Shown piece by piece: positions 54,444 to 62,412 of a DNA stretch of 64,000 bases (position 1 is its first letter; every line of letters starts with the position of its first letter). The translations under genes were made by a program, and so were the position numbers. Under the pieces are notes generated by a model that was not told the DNA's origin, did not search any database, and saw only the letters and a program-made list of their open reading frames with translations. This DNA is from Flavihumibacter profundi (GTDB lineage Bacteria; Bacteroidota; Bacteroidia; Chitinophagales; Chitinophagaceae), in assembly GCF_020076305.1 (NCBI RefSeq), contig NZ_JAIQXE010000001.1, positions 310,001 through 374,000 of the forward strand, in the 5' to 3' direction.

Positions 54444-55319
54444 ATGGAAAGAATTTTATTCGGTGATAATCAATTTTTTGCTGTTAACCATATTTCGGAT
54501 GAAAAGTCGATGGCGCAATCCATCCGTTTTAAGGAAGATTCTGCTATTATTCGTACACTGGATTATGCAATAGAAAGTGGTATCGGGACTTTTATGTGCA
54601 CTACCCATGACCGAATTGCGAATATTTGTGATGTATTGAGAAAAAATCCACAAAAATATGCTGAATTTAAGATTTTCCCTTGTATGCCATATGCGCATAA
54701 ATATGCCAATGCGGTAACCGAACTGGGGATAGCCGGAACACTAAAACAGTATGTGCCGGGAAATTTTTTTGGTTCACTTTTCAAAGGTGGTGTTGCTTTT
54801 TTATCGAAAGATTTTTTAGCGATTATGGAATTGCTCATTGATGCAGAGATGAAAATGTTCAAAGGAATTCAAACACCAGTAATCTTTTTGCAAAATGTTG
54901 TTACCGATTTACTTTTAGGACTGGGCATGAAAGATGTTCTTGTGGCTTTTCATGATTATGTGCAAAAAAAATATAATGCAGAAGCAGGTTTTATCACAAT
55001 GAATATGCCTGCTTTGCTTGATGTATTGGAGAACGCCGGGATTAAAAATCCAATCATCTGTGCTTCAATAAATAAAGCAGGATTCAGAATGTCAGGAGGG
55101 AAAGCGCTTTATGAACAAACCCTTCGTACCCGGACCTTTAGGGCAATTGCAATGCAGGTACTTGCAGGGGGAGCAGTTTCCCCAAAGGAAGCTATAGAAT
55201 ATGTATGCAGCCTGCCAAATATTCAATCTATCCTATTTGGTGCCTCATCTAAAACGAATATAAATGACACGGTATCCTTGATTCATCAATATGATGGCGT
55301 TTACCAGCCATCCAAATAA
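54444..55319 (+). CDS. Predicted TIM-barrel protein, aldo/keto-reductase-like
   Basis: This 291-residue cytosolic protein is not a clear member of a well-known family. Its C-terminal part (SPKEAIEYVCSLPNIQSILFGASSKTNINDTV) closely follows the end of aldo/keto reductases, and the start (RILFGDNQFFAVNH) resembles a first barrel strand. The usual Asp-Tyr-Lys-His catalytic set of aldo/keto reductases is not evident. Its place between a Gfo/Idh/MocA enzyme and WecB suggests a role in making a modified amino sugar. It could also be a sugar-nucleotide aldolase or isomerase. Confidence 0.6.
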   Translation: MERILFGDNQFFAVNHISDEKSMAQSIRFKEDSAIIRTLDYAIESGIGTFMCTTHDRIANICDVLRKNPQKYAEFKIFPCMPYAHKYANAVTELGIAGTLKQYVPGNFFGSLFKGGVAFLSKDFLAIMELLIDAEMKMFKGIQTPVIFLQNVVTDLLLGLGMKDVLVAFHDYVQKKYNAEAGFITMNMPALLDVLENAGIKNPIICASINKAGFRMSGGKALYEQTLRTRTFRAIAMQVLAGGAVSPKEAIEYVCSLPNIQSILFGASSKTNINDTVSLIHQYDGVYQPSK

Positions 55320-55328
55320 AGAACTCTA

Positions 55329-56420
55329 ATGAAAATTACTATAGTTGCTGGTGCCCGGCCAAATTTTATGAAAATTTCGCCGATTATCAAAGAGATTCAT
55401 AAAAGGGAAAGTGAAAATGCCGACATCAAATACCGTTTGGTGCATACCGGCCAGCATTATGATAAAAAAATGAGCGCCGACTTTTTTGAACAGTTGGGCA
55501 TCCCGGAACCCCATGTTAATCTTGAAGCAGGGGGAGGAACACAGGCAGAGCAGACTGCTGCTATCATGACGAGGTTTGAAAAGGAGTTACTGGAACATCG
55601 GCCAGATCTTATTTTAGTTGTAGGTGATGTTACATCCACCATGGCTTGTACAATAACAGCAAAGAAATTGTGTATTGATGCAGTCCACGTAGAAGCTGGT
55701 ATTAGGTCTGGAGATATGACTATGCCTGAAGAAATAAATCGCATTGTTACGGATTCTATTACCGATCATTTTTTCACCACCAGCGAGGTTGCAAACAATC
55801 ACCTTAGGAATTCGGGGGTAACCGAAGACCGCATCCATTTTGTAGGTAACACCATGATTGATTCATTATTAGGGAACCTGGAAAAGGTAATTCAACCTGA
55901 TTTGTGGCAAACTTATGAACTGCATTCCGGAGAATATTTCCTGTTAACCCTTCATAGGCCAGCCAATGTAGATGATCCCTTGAACCTGAAATATTTGTTG
56001 GAAACAATAATTAAAAGCACCGGAAACCTTAAAGTCATTTTTCCTGTACATCCCAGAACAAAAAAAATCCTTGATGGTTTGGCTCTGAATATGCCCAACC
56101 TTATACTGGCTGAACCATTGCCATACCTAGAGTTTATATACCTCGTAAAAAATGCGAAGGCTATAATTACAGATTCTGGCGGTATAACGGAAGAGGCAAC
56201 GGTATTAGGGGTACCTTGTCTTACAATGCGCAATTCAACTGAAAGACCTGAAACAGTAACGGTTGGGACCAATGAATTGGTAGGAACAGATCCGCTTAAA
56301 TTAATTCCTTTTCTTAATAAGTTAATGGCTGGTGAATGGAAAAGGGGCCAGATACCCCCATTATGGGATGGCAAAACAGCGGAAAGAATTATTAAAAAAC
56401 TGGAAGAAATTTATAATTAA
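55329..56420 (+). CDS. wecB: UDP-N-acetylglucosamine 2-epimerase (non-hydrolysing)
   Basis: This 363-residue enzyme converts UDP-GlcNAc to UDP-ManNAc. Family signatures are GARPNFMKISPI, HTGQHYDKKM, GDVTSTMACT, EAGIRSGDMTMPEEINR (with the catalytic acidic residues) and TDSGGITEEA. It is the last step of the upstream module and supplies UDP-ManNAc or a derivative for the repeat unit. No UDP-ManNAc dehydrogenase (WecC) is seen in this window, so the ManNAc may be used or modified differently here. Confidence 0.93.
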   Translation: MKITIVAGARPNFMKISPIIKEIHKRESENADIKYRLVHTGQHYDKKMSADFFEQLGIPEPHVNLEAGGGTQAEQTAAIMTRFEKELLEHRPDLILVVGDVTSTMACTITAKKLCIDAVHVEAGIRSGDMTMPEEINRIVTDSITDHFFTTSEVANNHLRNSGVTEDRIHFVGNTMIDSLLGNLEKVIQPDLWQTYELHSGEYFLLTLHRPANVDDPLNLKYLLETIIKSTGNLKVIFPVHPRTKKILDGLALNMPNLILAEPLPYLEFIYLVKNAKAIITDSGGITEEATVLGVPCLTMRNSTERPETVTVGTNELVGTDPLKLIPFLNKLMAGEWKRGQIPPLWDGKTAERIIKKLEEIYN

Positions 56421-56458
56421 ATTTTCGTACATTTTCGAATTGACCTTATCCAAGCTTC

Positions 56459-57844
56459 ATGAATAAATTATCTTACTTATTTTACCGGTCAATATTATGG
56501 TTATGGGATTTATTTTCCCTAAACCTGGTCTTGATAATCGTAAGCTTGTTAATTAAGAAGGTAGATGCTTTTCATATTACAGAGTACCATGTTTTTTTTG
56601 CTTTTACAAACCTCGCCTGGGTTGCCTCCGTGCATTTTACCGCATTATATTTAAGTAAGAACTGGCTTGATTTTGAGATATTTTTTAAACGGACTTTTAA
56701 ATGTTATTTATTAGCGCTATTCTTTTTACTGTTTTTTATTTTTTTATACCAATATCCATTTTCAAGGTTGTATATGGTATTGGTTATAATAGGTTTTGGA
56801 AGTATTCTTGTATTTAACCGGGTTATTTTTAACCTGCTTATATACTCGCTGCGCAATAAATTTAAGTTGCAGAAAAATGTTGTTATTCTGGGTTACAATG
56901 AAATATCCCTGGGGTTATTAAAATATTTTAAAGAGGAATCAAAGTTTGTAAATGTTGCTGGTTGCTTTGAAGACAGGGAAAGGGTTCCCAATGACCCGGA
57001 ATTTCCAATCGTGGGCGGGATAAAAGATTGCATGCATTTTGTTATTGAACATAATGTGACTGAAATATATTCTACACTCGCACCTGAACATTTTCCCGAT
57101 TTATATGATTTAGCAAAGGCCGCTGAAAAGCAATTTGTTCATTTCAAATTTGTACCTGACTATAAGATTTTTGTAAATCGCAATATTTATATTGATTTTG
57201 TCAATAATATACCTGTTCTTTCACTTCGTAATGAACCACTAGAAGATACAGGAAGCCGAATTAAAAAAAGATTGTTTGATTTTATTTTCAGTATTCTGGT
57301 TATAGTTTTCGTTCTTTCCTGGTTGATTCCATTAATGGCAATTTTGATAAAACTTAGTTCAAAAGGCCCAATATTTTTTATGCAAATGCGGTCTGGCAAA
57401 AGTAACAGACCTTTCAAATGCATTAAATTCAGGAGTTTGCGGGTAAATGACGAAGCCAATGTAAAACAGGTTACCCGTAATGACAGCAGGGTTACATGGA
57501 TTGGTAAAATCATGAGGAAAACGAATATTGATGAACTCCCACAATTTTTTAATGTTTTCATGGGAGATATGTCCGTGGTTGGACCAAGGCCACATATGCT
57601 AAAACATACTGAAGACTTTTCTAATCAATATAAACAATATATGATCCGTCACTTTGTAAAACCGGGAATTACCGGTTGGGCACAGGTGAATGGTTACAGG
57701 GGGGAAATCACTGATAATAAACTTCTTCAGAAAAGGATTGAGTTCGATATCTGGTATATGGAAAACTGGACACTATGGCTGGATTTACGGATCATATTGT
57801 TGACAATTTTCCTCTCCATTAAAGGAGATAGAAATGCCTTTTGA
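56459..57844 (+). CDS. Polyprenyl-phosphate sugar-phosphate transferase (initiating enzyme)
   Basis: This 461-residue protein has four N-terminal hydrophobic helices, a Rossmann-like CoA-binding-type middle domain, and a C-terminal bacterial sugar transferase domain with a fifth helix. Signatures are KRLFDFIFSILVIV, FKCIKFRSLRVN, NIDELPQFFNVFMGDMSVVG, GPRPHML and KPGITGWAQVNG. It transfers a sugar-1-phosphate from a UDP-sugar to undecaprenyl phosphate, which begins the repeat unit (WcaJ-like). It is the final gene of the cluster; its stop is 3 nt from the end of the next, opposing gene, so no terminator is possible between them. Confidence 0.93.
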   Translation: MNKLSYLFYRSILWLWDLFSLNLVLIIVSLLIKKVDAFHITEYHVFFAFTNLAWVASVHFTALYLSKNWLDFEIFFKRTFKCYLLALFFLLFFIFLYQYPFSRLYMVLVIIGFGSILVFNRVIFNLLIYSLRNKFKLQKNVVILGYNEISLGLLKYFKEESKFVNVAGCFEDRERVPNDPEFPIVGGIKDCMHFVIEHNVTEIYSTLAPEHFPDLYDLAKAAEKQFVHFKFVPDYKIFVNRNIYIDFVNNIPVLSLRNEPLEDTGSRIKKRLFDFIFSILVIVFVLSWLIPLMAILIKLSSKGPIFFMQMRSGKSNRPFKCIKFRSLRVNDEANVKQVTRNDSRVTWIGKIMRKTNIDELPQFFNVFMGDMSVVGPRPHMLKHTEDFSNQYKQYMIRHFVKPGITGWAQVNGYRGEITDNKLLQKRIEFDIWYMENWTLWLDLRIILLTIFLSIKGDRNAF

Positions 57845-57847
57845 TAC

Positions 57848-58729
57848 TTACTGTTCTACACTTACTTTTTTGCTGTCATAAAAGCGCCTTAAAGAATCCC
57901 TGATCCGGGCAGTATCTGCTGCCATTGCCGGCAACAAGAAATACAATTTATAAGTGATGGAATCTGGTGATGAAATCTCTATTTTGCTCCCCAGGTCCTT
58001 CAACTGATTATACCTTTTGTATGCCCTGTTTTTATTAGTTGTTTGCTCAATAATAAAGCGCCATTGGCTATTTTGGGCAGTTGCAACAGGTATAACAGCT
58101 GGTGCCTGATGCGCAAGACTTGTATCCACAGCATTTAAAACGCTCGTGTCTGGCTTTGCATTCATTGAATCTGTTGCAAGTATTACAAGCGTATCAGCAT
58201 GCGCCTCTGAAGGTTTGATTTCTGTATTTGTAGATGTTGAATTATTTACAAATAAGCGCCATCCACCCCAAACAATTATGATAAGGGTTAGCGAGCTTAT
58301 CAGCGCAATAACCCATTTCTGGCGGTTATTATTTTCAGGATGATACCTGGTTTCATCAATAAAAGCAGAAGGTTTTCGGCTTTCTGCAGTCAAATCTTCC
58401 ATCCTTTCAGCTACCATTTCTCCGGGCGTGAAATCAAATAAACCTTCCTTTGTTTTCACTAGTGTACCAATTCCCTCAATATAAAGCGCTTTTCCAATAT
58501 TAAGGAATGACCTGTTAAGCATAATATAGGACTCCAGGTCAGAAAGGGCAAGGGATTGCATTTTCCCTGTATGTGTTTTTACAAATTCAATGAGATCGTT
58601 ACTGATGGTAGCATCGTATTTGTTTTCAAATTTAACTGCCGGACCATCAGTGGTAAAGGTTCCAATACCCGGTAAGCTCAATCGTTTTTTCTGGTATAGG
58701 TATTGCGTGATTAAATTGTCTAGTTTCAA
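57848..58729 (-). CDS. HU-CCDC81-type and SPOR-like domain cell-envelope protein
   Basis: This 293-residue protein has two N-terminal domains of the HU-CCDC81-like type seen in Bacteroidota (LITQYLYQKKRLSLPGIGTF and FLNIGKALYIEGIGTL), a membrane helix near residues 138-160, a linker, and a C-terminal SPOR-like domain (WRFIIEQTTNKNRAYKRYNQLKD) that may bind peptidoglycan. No ATG is available near the expected N-terminus and the in-frame upstream region has a stop, so the TTG at 58727-58729 is the start. The function is unknown; SPOR proteins often locate to division sites. Confidence 0.82.
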   Translation of the reverse strand: MKLDNLITQYLYQKKRLSLPGIGTFTTDGPAVKFENKYDATISNDLIEFVKTHTGKMQSLALSDLESYIMLNRSFLNIGKALYIEGIGTLVKTKEGLFDFTPGEMVAERMEDLTAESRKPSAFIDETRYHPENNNRQKWVIALISSLTLIIIVWGGWRLFVNNSTSTNTEIKPSEAHADTLVILATDSMNAKPDTSVLNAVDTSLAHQAPAVIPVATAQNSQWRFIIEQTTNKNRAYKRYNQLKDLGSKIEISSPDSITYKLYFLLPAMAADTARIRDSLRRFYDSKKVSVEQ

Positions 58730-58780
58730 TGCAGTATAAATTGATTACTCCACAAATTAAGTAAAAATTGGCTGGTGGCT

Positions 58781-58788
58781 TATTTTTG
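58781..58788 (+). promoter_or_regulatory. Predicted -7 box (TATTTTTG) of the small membrane protein gene
   Basis: TATTTTTG fits the TAnnTTTG pattern. The transcript would start near 58795, about 8 nt before the ATG at 58803. No upstream TTTG is seen. Confidence 0.4.
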
Positions 58789-58802
58789 CTAAAATCACGG
58801 CA

Positions 58803-59111
58803 ATGTTGACTAAGGAAGAAAAAGATTTTATTATTTATTGGGAAGCTAACCGGAATAAGCGGAAAAAGCTGTTTAGGCAATGGCTGGTTGGTATTCCGAT
58901 GGGTCTGGCGATCGGAGTTCCCATTTTAATCAACTATGCCACAGGGTGGTACAAAAGGGCTGCAATGGTTGCGGGAACACAGTTTAACCCGATTGTCCTG
59001 CTGGTGGCCCTCCTTCTGATTGTGAGCTTTACAGCAATAATATATAAACAGCACCAATGGGACCAATATGAACAGCGATACCGGGAAATAAAAGCAAAGA
59101 AAGAAGAATAA
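58803..59111 (+). CDS. Small hypothetical membrane protein
   Basis: This 102-residue protein has two hydrophobic helices (about 28-46 and 60-80) with basic ends: a KRKKLFRQW segment before the first and an RYREIKAKKEE tail. This points to an inner-membrane protein with both termini in the cytosol. No family is recognised. It is divergent from the HU-CCDC81 gene and followed after 91 nt by the FKBP gene. Confidence 0.75.
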   Translation: MLTKEEKDFIIYWEANRNKRKKLFRQWLVGIPMGLAIGVPILINYATGWYKRAAMVAGTQFNPIVLLVALLLIVSFTAIIYKQHQWDQYEQRYREIKAKKEE

Positions 59112-59175
59112 CTGACTTTTTTGCCTTTTAATGCAACATTATCAGGAAATTGCTGGTCTAGAAAGATGCAATAAT

Positions 59176-59183
59176 TATCTTTG
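59176..59183 (+). promoter_or_regulatory. Predicted -7 box (TATCTTTG) of the FKBP gene
   Basis: TATCTTTG fits TAnnTTTG. A TTG at 59150-59152 is 23 bp upstream. The transcript would start near 59190, about 13 nt before the ATG at 59203. Confidence 0.45.
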
Positions 59184-59202
59184 CGCAAAATTTCTAAAAA
59201 TA

Positions 59203-59682
59203 ATGCTGAAAAAACTCGTACTCTTCCTCGCCCTGGCAATAACTGTTTTTGCAACCTGGAAATGCTCAAAAAGTGATAGTGGTGGCTGTACCAGTGTACT
59301 TCCGCAAGCCGAAGACGCTGCAATGCAGCAATACATGACCACTGCCGGTATAACTGGTACAAAAGACCCAAGTGGTTTATATTACCAGATTATAGATCCA
59401 GGTACAGGAAGTGCACCAACAATAAATTCAAGGGTATATGTGAAATATGCCGGTAAACTTACTAATAACACCCAATTCGACGCCCAAACTGATCCATTAC
59501 AAACCGGATGGGCATTAAGTGGTTTGATCCAGGGCTGGCAAATTGGTATCCCAAAGATCAAAAGGGGCGGAAAAATCAAATTGGTTGTACCATCTTCTCT
59601 GGGATATGGATGTAAGGCAATAACAGGTATTCCGGCAAATTCCATCCTGGTTTTCGATGTTGAGCTGGTAGATTTTAATTGA
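59203..59682 (+). CDS. FKBP-type peptidyl-prolyl isomerase, exported
   Basis: This 159-residue protein has a signal peptide with a lipoprotein-like Cys (FATWKCSKSD). The FKBP domain (about 60-159) shows VYVKYAGKLTNNTQFDA, WQIGIPKIKRGGKIKLVVPS and SLGYGCKAITGIPANSILVFDVEL, with most of the usual active-site residues. It would speed proline isomerisation of exported proteins. The ATG at 59203 follows a predicted promoter; an upstream frame from 59131 is excluded because the promoter lies inside it. Confidence 0.93.
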   Translation: MLKKLVLFLALAITVFATWKCSKSDSGGCTSVLPQAEDAAMQQYMTTAGITGTKDPSGLYYQIIDPGTGSAPTINSRVYVKYAGKLTNNTQFDAQTDPLQTGWALSGLIQGWQIGIPKIKRGGKIKLVVPSSLGYGCKAITGIPANSILVFDVELVDFN

Positions 59683-59706
59683 TTTACCGTTAATATATAT
59701 ATTCTT

Positions 59707-59741
59707 AGCCCTGGTTTCCTGAACCGGGGCTTTTCTTTTTA
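59707..59741 (+). terminator. Rho-independent terminator after the FKBP gene
   Basis: A 10-bp stem (59707-59716 with 59722-59731, one G-U pair) and a five-base loop are followed by a T-rich run. The final T overlaps the -7 box of the next gene. Confidence 0.85.
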
Positions 59742-59747
59742 CTTTTG
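59740..59747 (+). promoter_or_regulatory. Predicted -7 box (TACTTTTG) of sdaA
   Basis: TACTTTTG fits TAnnTTTG. The transcript would start near 59754, about 9 nt before the TTG start at 59763. The box starts right after the terminator of the FKBP gene. Confidence 0.5.
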
Positions 59748-59762
59748 GTAAAATTGTGAAGA

Positions 59763-61190
59763 TTGCCTTACGAGCCCATTTCAGTTTTCGATATGTTTAA
59801 AATCGGTGTTGGTCCGTCCAGTTCCCATACCCTTGGTCCCTGGCGGGCAGCACGGACATTTATTAATACTATCCGGGAGAAACTCCCCCTCAGCAATATT
59901 TCCGCTGTTCAGATTTTGCTCTATGGTTCACTGGCCAAAACAGGTAAAGGCCATGGTACTGATATTGCCATACAAATGGGACTTATGGACGAAGACCCTA
60001 CCAGTTGTGCTGTTGAGGCTATAAGTGACCAGATGTTAATTATTCAGGAAACAGGGGAATTATTTCTTGGTGGTACCAACCGCATTGAATTTGACCCGCA
60101 AAAGGATATTGTCTTTTTGATGAATGAATCCCTTCCTTTCCATCCCAACGCAGTCAGCTTCCTGGCAAACTTTAAGAACGGTAACCATATTGCAGCTACG
60201 TATTATTCAATTGGCGGCGGATTTATTGTGCAGGAGGGGGAAAGATCAGTTGGAAAGGACCATGTGTCTTTACCTTTCCCTATCGATAGGGCAAATGACC
60301 TGTTGCACTGGTGCAGGAAAACCGGCCTTGCTATACATGAAATTGTTTGGGAAAACGAACTGGCCTGGCGCCCGGAATCTGTAACGCGCAAGGGGTTGTT
60401 AAATATCTGGAATGTAATGAAGACCTGTATTTACAAAGGCTGTCATACTGAAGGGGTTTTACCCGGGGGATTAAATGTGAAAAGAAGAGCGGCTGCCCTT
60501 AATAAAAAATTATTGAAAGGCAGGACCTATACAAATTTTGATGAATGGGTTGGTGTTATTCGCGAGGGGGGAAATGACTTTTCCTATACCCTAGATTGGG
60601 TAAGTTGTTTCGCTCTTGCTGTAAATGAAGAAAATGCCTCTTTTGGCCGGGTTGTAACTGCCCCAACAAATGGTGCAGCGGGTGTAATTCCGGCTGTGCT
60701 TCAATATTTTGTTGTTTTCTGCAATGGGAACCAGGAAGATTCCATCCTGCAATTTTTATTAACTGCTTCAGAAGTTGGTAGCATTTTTAAGAAAGGATCT
60801 ACGATTTCAGCTGCTATGGGTGGGTGCCAGGCAGAAATAGGGGTGTCATCTTCCATGGCCGCCGCTGCTTTAGCTGAAATTATGGGTGGTACCCAACGGC
60901 AGGCCCTGATGGCTGCAGAAATTGCAATGGAACACCACCTGGGCTTAACCTGTGATCCTATTGGCGGATTAGTTCAGGTACCTTGTATTGAAAGAAATAC
61001 AATGGGAGCAATTAAAGCAATTACTGCATCACAGCTTGCTTTACAAAGTGCACCGGATTTTGCAAAAGTGTCGCTGGATGCTGTTGTGAAAACTATGTGG
61101 GATACAGCCCAGGATATGAGCAGCAAATACAAGGAAACTTCAGATGGCGGGCTTGCCGTCAATATTCCCCTGAGCTTACCCGAATGCTGA
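59763..61190 (+). CDS. sdaA: L-serine ammonia-lyase (single-chain, Fe-S type)
   Basis: This 475-residue enzyme deaminates L-serine to pyruvate and ammonia using a [4Fe-4S] cluster. The N-terminal motif is [24 protein letters not shown]. The cluster cysteines are in MGGCQAEIG and in [12 protein letters not shown], where the two cysteines are 11 residues apart as in the family. The start is the TTG at 59763: family members need the residues before VFDMF, and the next ATG at 59793 would cut off that conserved part. The predicted promoter directly upstream agrees. It is an isolated gene. Confidence 0.93.
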   Translation: MPYEPISVFDMFKIGVGPSSSHTLGPWRAARTFINTIREKLPLSNISAVQILLYGSLAKTGKGHGTDIAIQMGLMDEDPTSCAVEAISDQMLIIQETGELFLGGTNRIEFDPQKDIVFLMNESLPFHPNAVSFLANFKNGNHIAATYYSIGGGFIVQEGERSVGKDHVSLPFPIDRANDLLHWCRKTGLAIHEIVWENELAWRPESVTRKGLLNIWNVMKTCIYKGCHTEGVLPGGLNVKRRAAALNKKLLKGRTYTNFDEWVGVIREGGNDFSYTLDWVSCFALAVNEENASFGRVVTAPTNGAAGVIPAVLQYFVVFCNGNQEDSILQFLLTASEVGSIFKKGSTISAAMGGCQAEIGVSSSMAAAALAEIMGGTQRQALMAAEIAMEHHLGLTCDPIGGLVQVPCIERNTMGAIKAITASQLALQSAPDFAKVSLDAVVKTMWDTAQDMSSKYKETSDGGLAVNIPLSLPEC

Positions 61191-61265
61191 TTTTTTAGCC
61201 TTCGAACCTTTTAGGTATGAAACATTGATCTGGGCCCTGGGTCGGTTGTGGTATTCAGAATAATA

Positions 61266-62411
61266 TTATTCAACATTTTGTAAAGAATAATCCTTGATTT
61301 CTTTATAAAGTGTATCTCTTTCCACAGGTTGCCTTTTTACTTGCTGGATAAGTTGTACAAGTTGTGCAGTACTCATTGACGGATTTTGCTCCTCAGACCC
61401 GGCCATGCTATAAATTTTTGTAGAATCGTCAATAGTGCCATCTATATCGTTGACCCCGAATGATAAGGATAGTTGGGCATTGTTTCTGCCCAGCATCGGC
61501 CAATACGCCTTTAAATGCTGGAAGTTATCCATATATAGCCTGGCAACAGCATACATTTTCATGTCTTCAACAATGCTGCTTTCATCCAGGTAGCTCATCT
61601 CATTATCCTTATTGCGGAATTTCAGGGGAATAAAGGTGTTGAATCCCCCGGTTTCATCCTGAAGGCCCCTCAGTTTATCCATATGATCTATGCGGTGCCT
61701 GTATTTTTCAATATGACCATAAAGCATAGTAGCGTTGCTGTGCATCCCAAGTTGGTGTGCCACTTTGTGGATTTTCAACCAGCCTTCGCCATCAACCTTA
61801 TCTGAGCAAATCTGTTCCCTGATTTCCGGACTGAATATTTCTGCACCACCGCCCGGCAAGGAATCAAGACCGGATTCATGCAGGAACTTCATACCTTCTT
61901 CCACAGAAACTTTTGCTTTCCTGAACATATAGTCTAATTCAACAGGAGTAAATCCTTTAATATGTAAATCGGGGCGATGTGCCTTTATCGCCTTTAGAAG
62001 ATCTGCAAAAAAAGTAATAGTCAGTTTTGGATGAACGCCACCCACAATATGGACTTCAGTAACTTGCTGCCCATCATATTTTCGAACAATATCCAGCATT
62101 TGTTCGATTGATAATTCCCATCCTTCTTCTTTATGGGCATAGAGCTTTGAATAGGAGCAGAACTTACAACTAAAAACACAGATATTTGTTGGCTCAATAT
62201 GAAAATTCCTATTGAAATATGTTTTATTGCCGTGTTTTCTTTCCCTAACAAAATTAGCCATAGCACCAAGCCAGGATAAGCTTCCTTTTTCAAAGAGGAG
62301 AATTCCCTCATCCGGTGTCAGACGTTCTTCCTGCAAAATTTTTTGCCCGATTTTTTTAAGCTCCCTGTCAGTTACCAGGGTATTCAACCGATCGAATTGA
62401 TTTTCGTTCAT
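61266..62411 (-). CDS. mqnE: Aminofutalosine synthase MqnE
   Basis: This 381-residue radical-SAM enzyme makes aminofutalosine in the futalosine route to menaquinone. The cluster motif CxxxCxxC is at Cys78, Cys82 and Cys85 in NICVFSCKFCSYS. MqnE-type marks are EVHIVGGVHPKL, ADLLKAIKAHRPDLHIKGFTP, DSLPGGGAEIFSPEI and NATMLYGHIEKY. MqnC, the related cyclase, would show a different pattern. Other genes of the pathway are outside the window. It is 1 nt after the stop of the large T9SS gene on the same strand, so it is probably read through from it. Confidence 0.93.
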   Translation of the reverse strand: MNENQFDRLNTLVTDRELKKIGQKILQEERLTPDEGILLFEKGSLSWLGAMANFVRERKHGNKTYFNRNFHIEPTNICVFSCKFCSYSKLYAHKEEGWELSIEQMLDIVRKYDGQQVTEVHIVGGVHPKLTITFFADLLKAIKAHRPDLHIKGFTPVELDYMFRKAKVSVEEGMKFLHESGLDSLPGGGAEIFSPEIREQICSDKVDGEGWLKIHKVAHQLGMHSNATMLYGHIEKYRHRIDHMDKLRGLQDETGGFNTFIPLKFRNKDNEMSYLDESSIVEDMKMYAVARLYMDNFQHLKAYWPMLGRNNAQLSLSFGVNDIDGTIDDSTKIYSMAGSEEQNPSMSTAQLVQLIQQVKRQPVERDTLYKEIKDYSLQNVE

Positions 62412-62412
62412 G

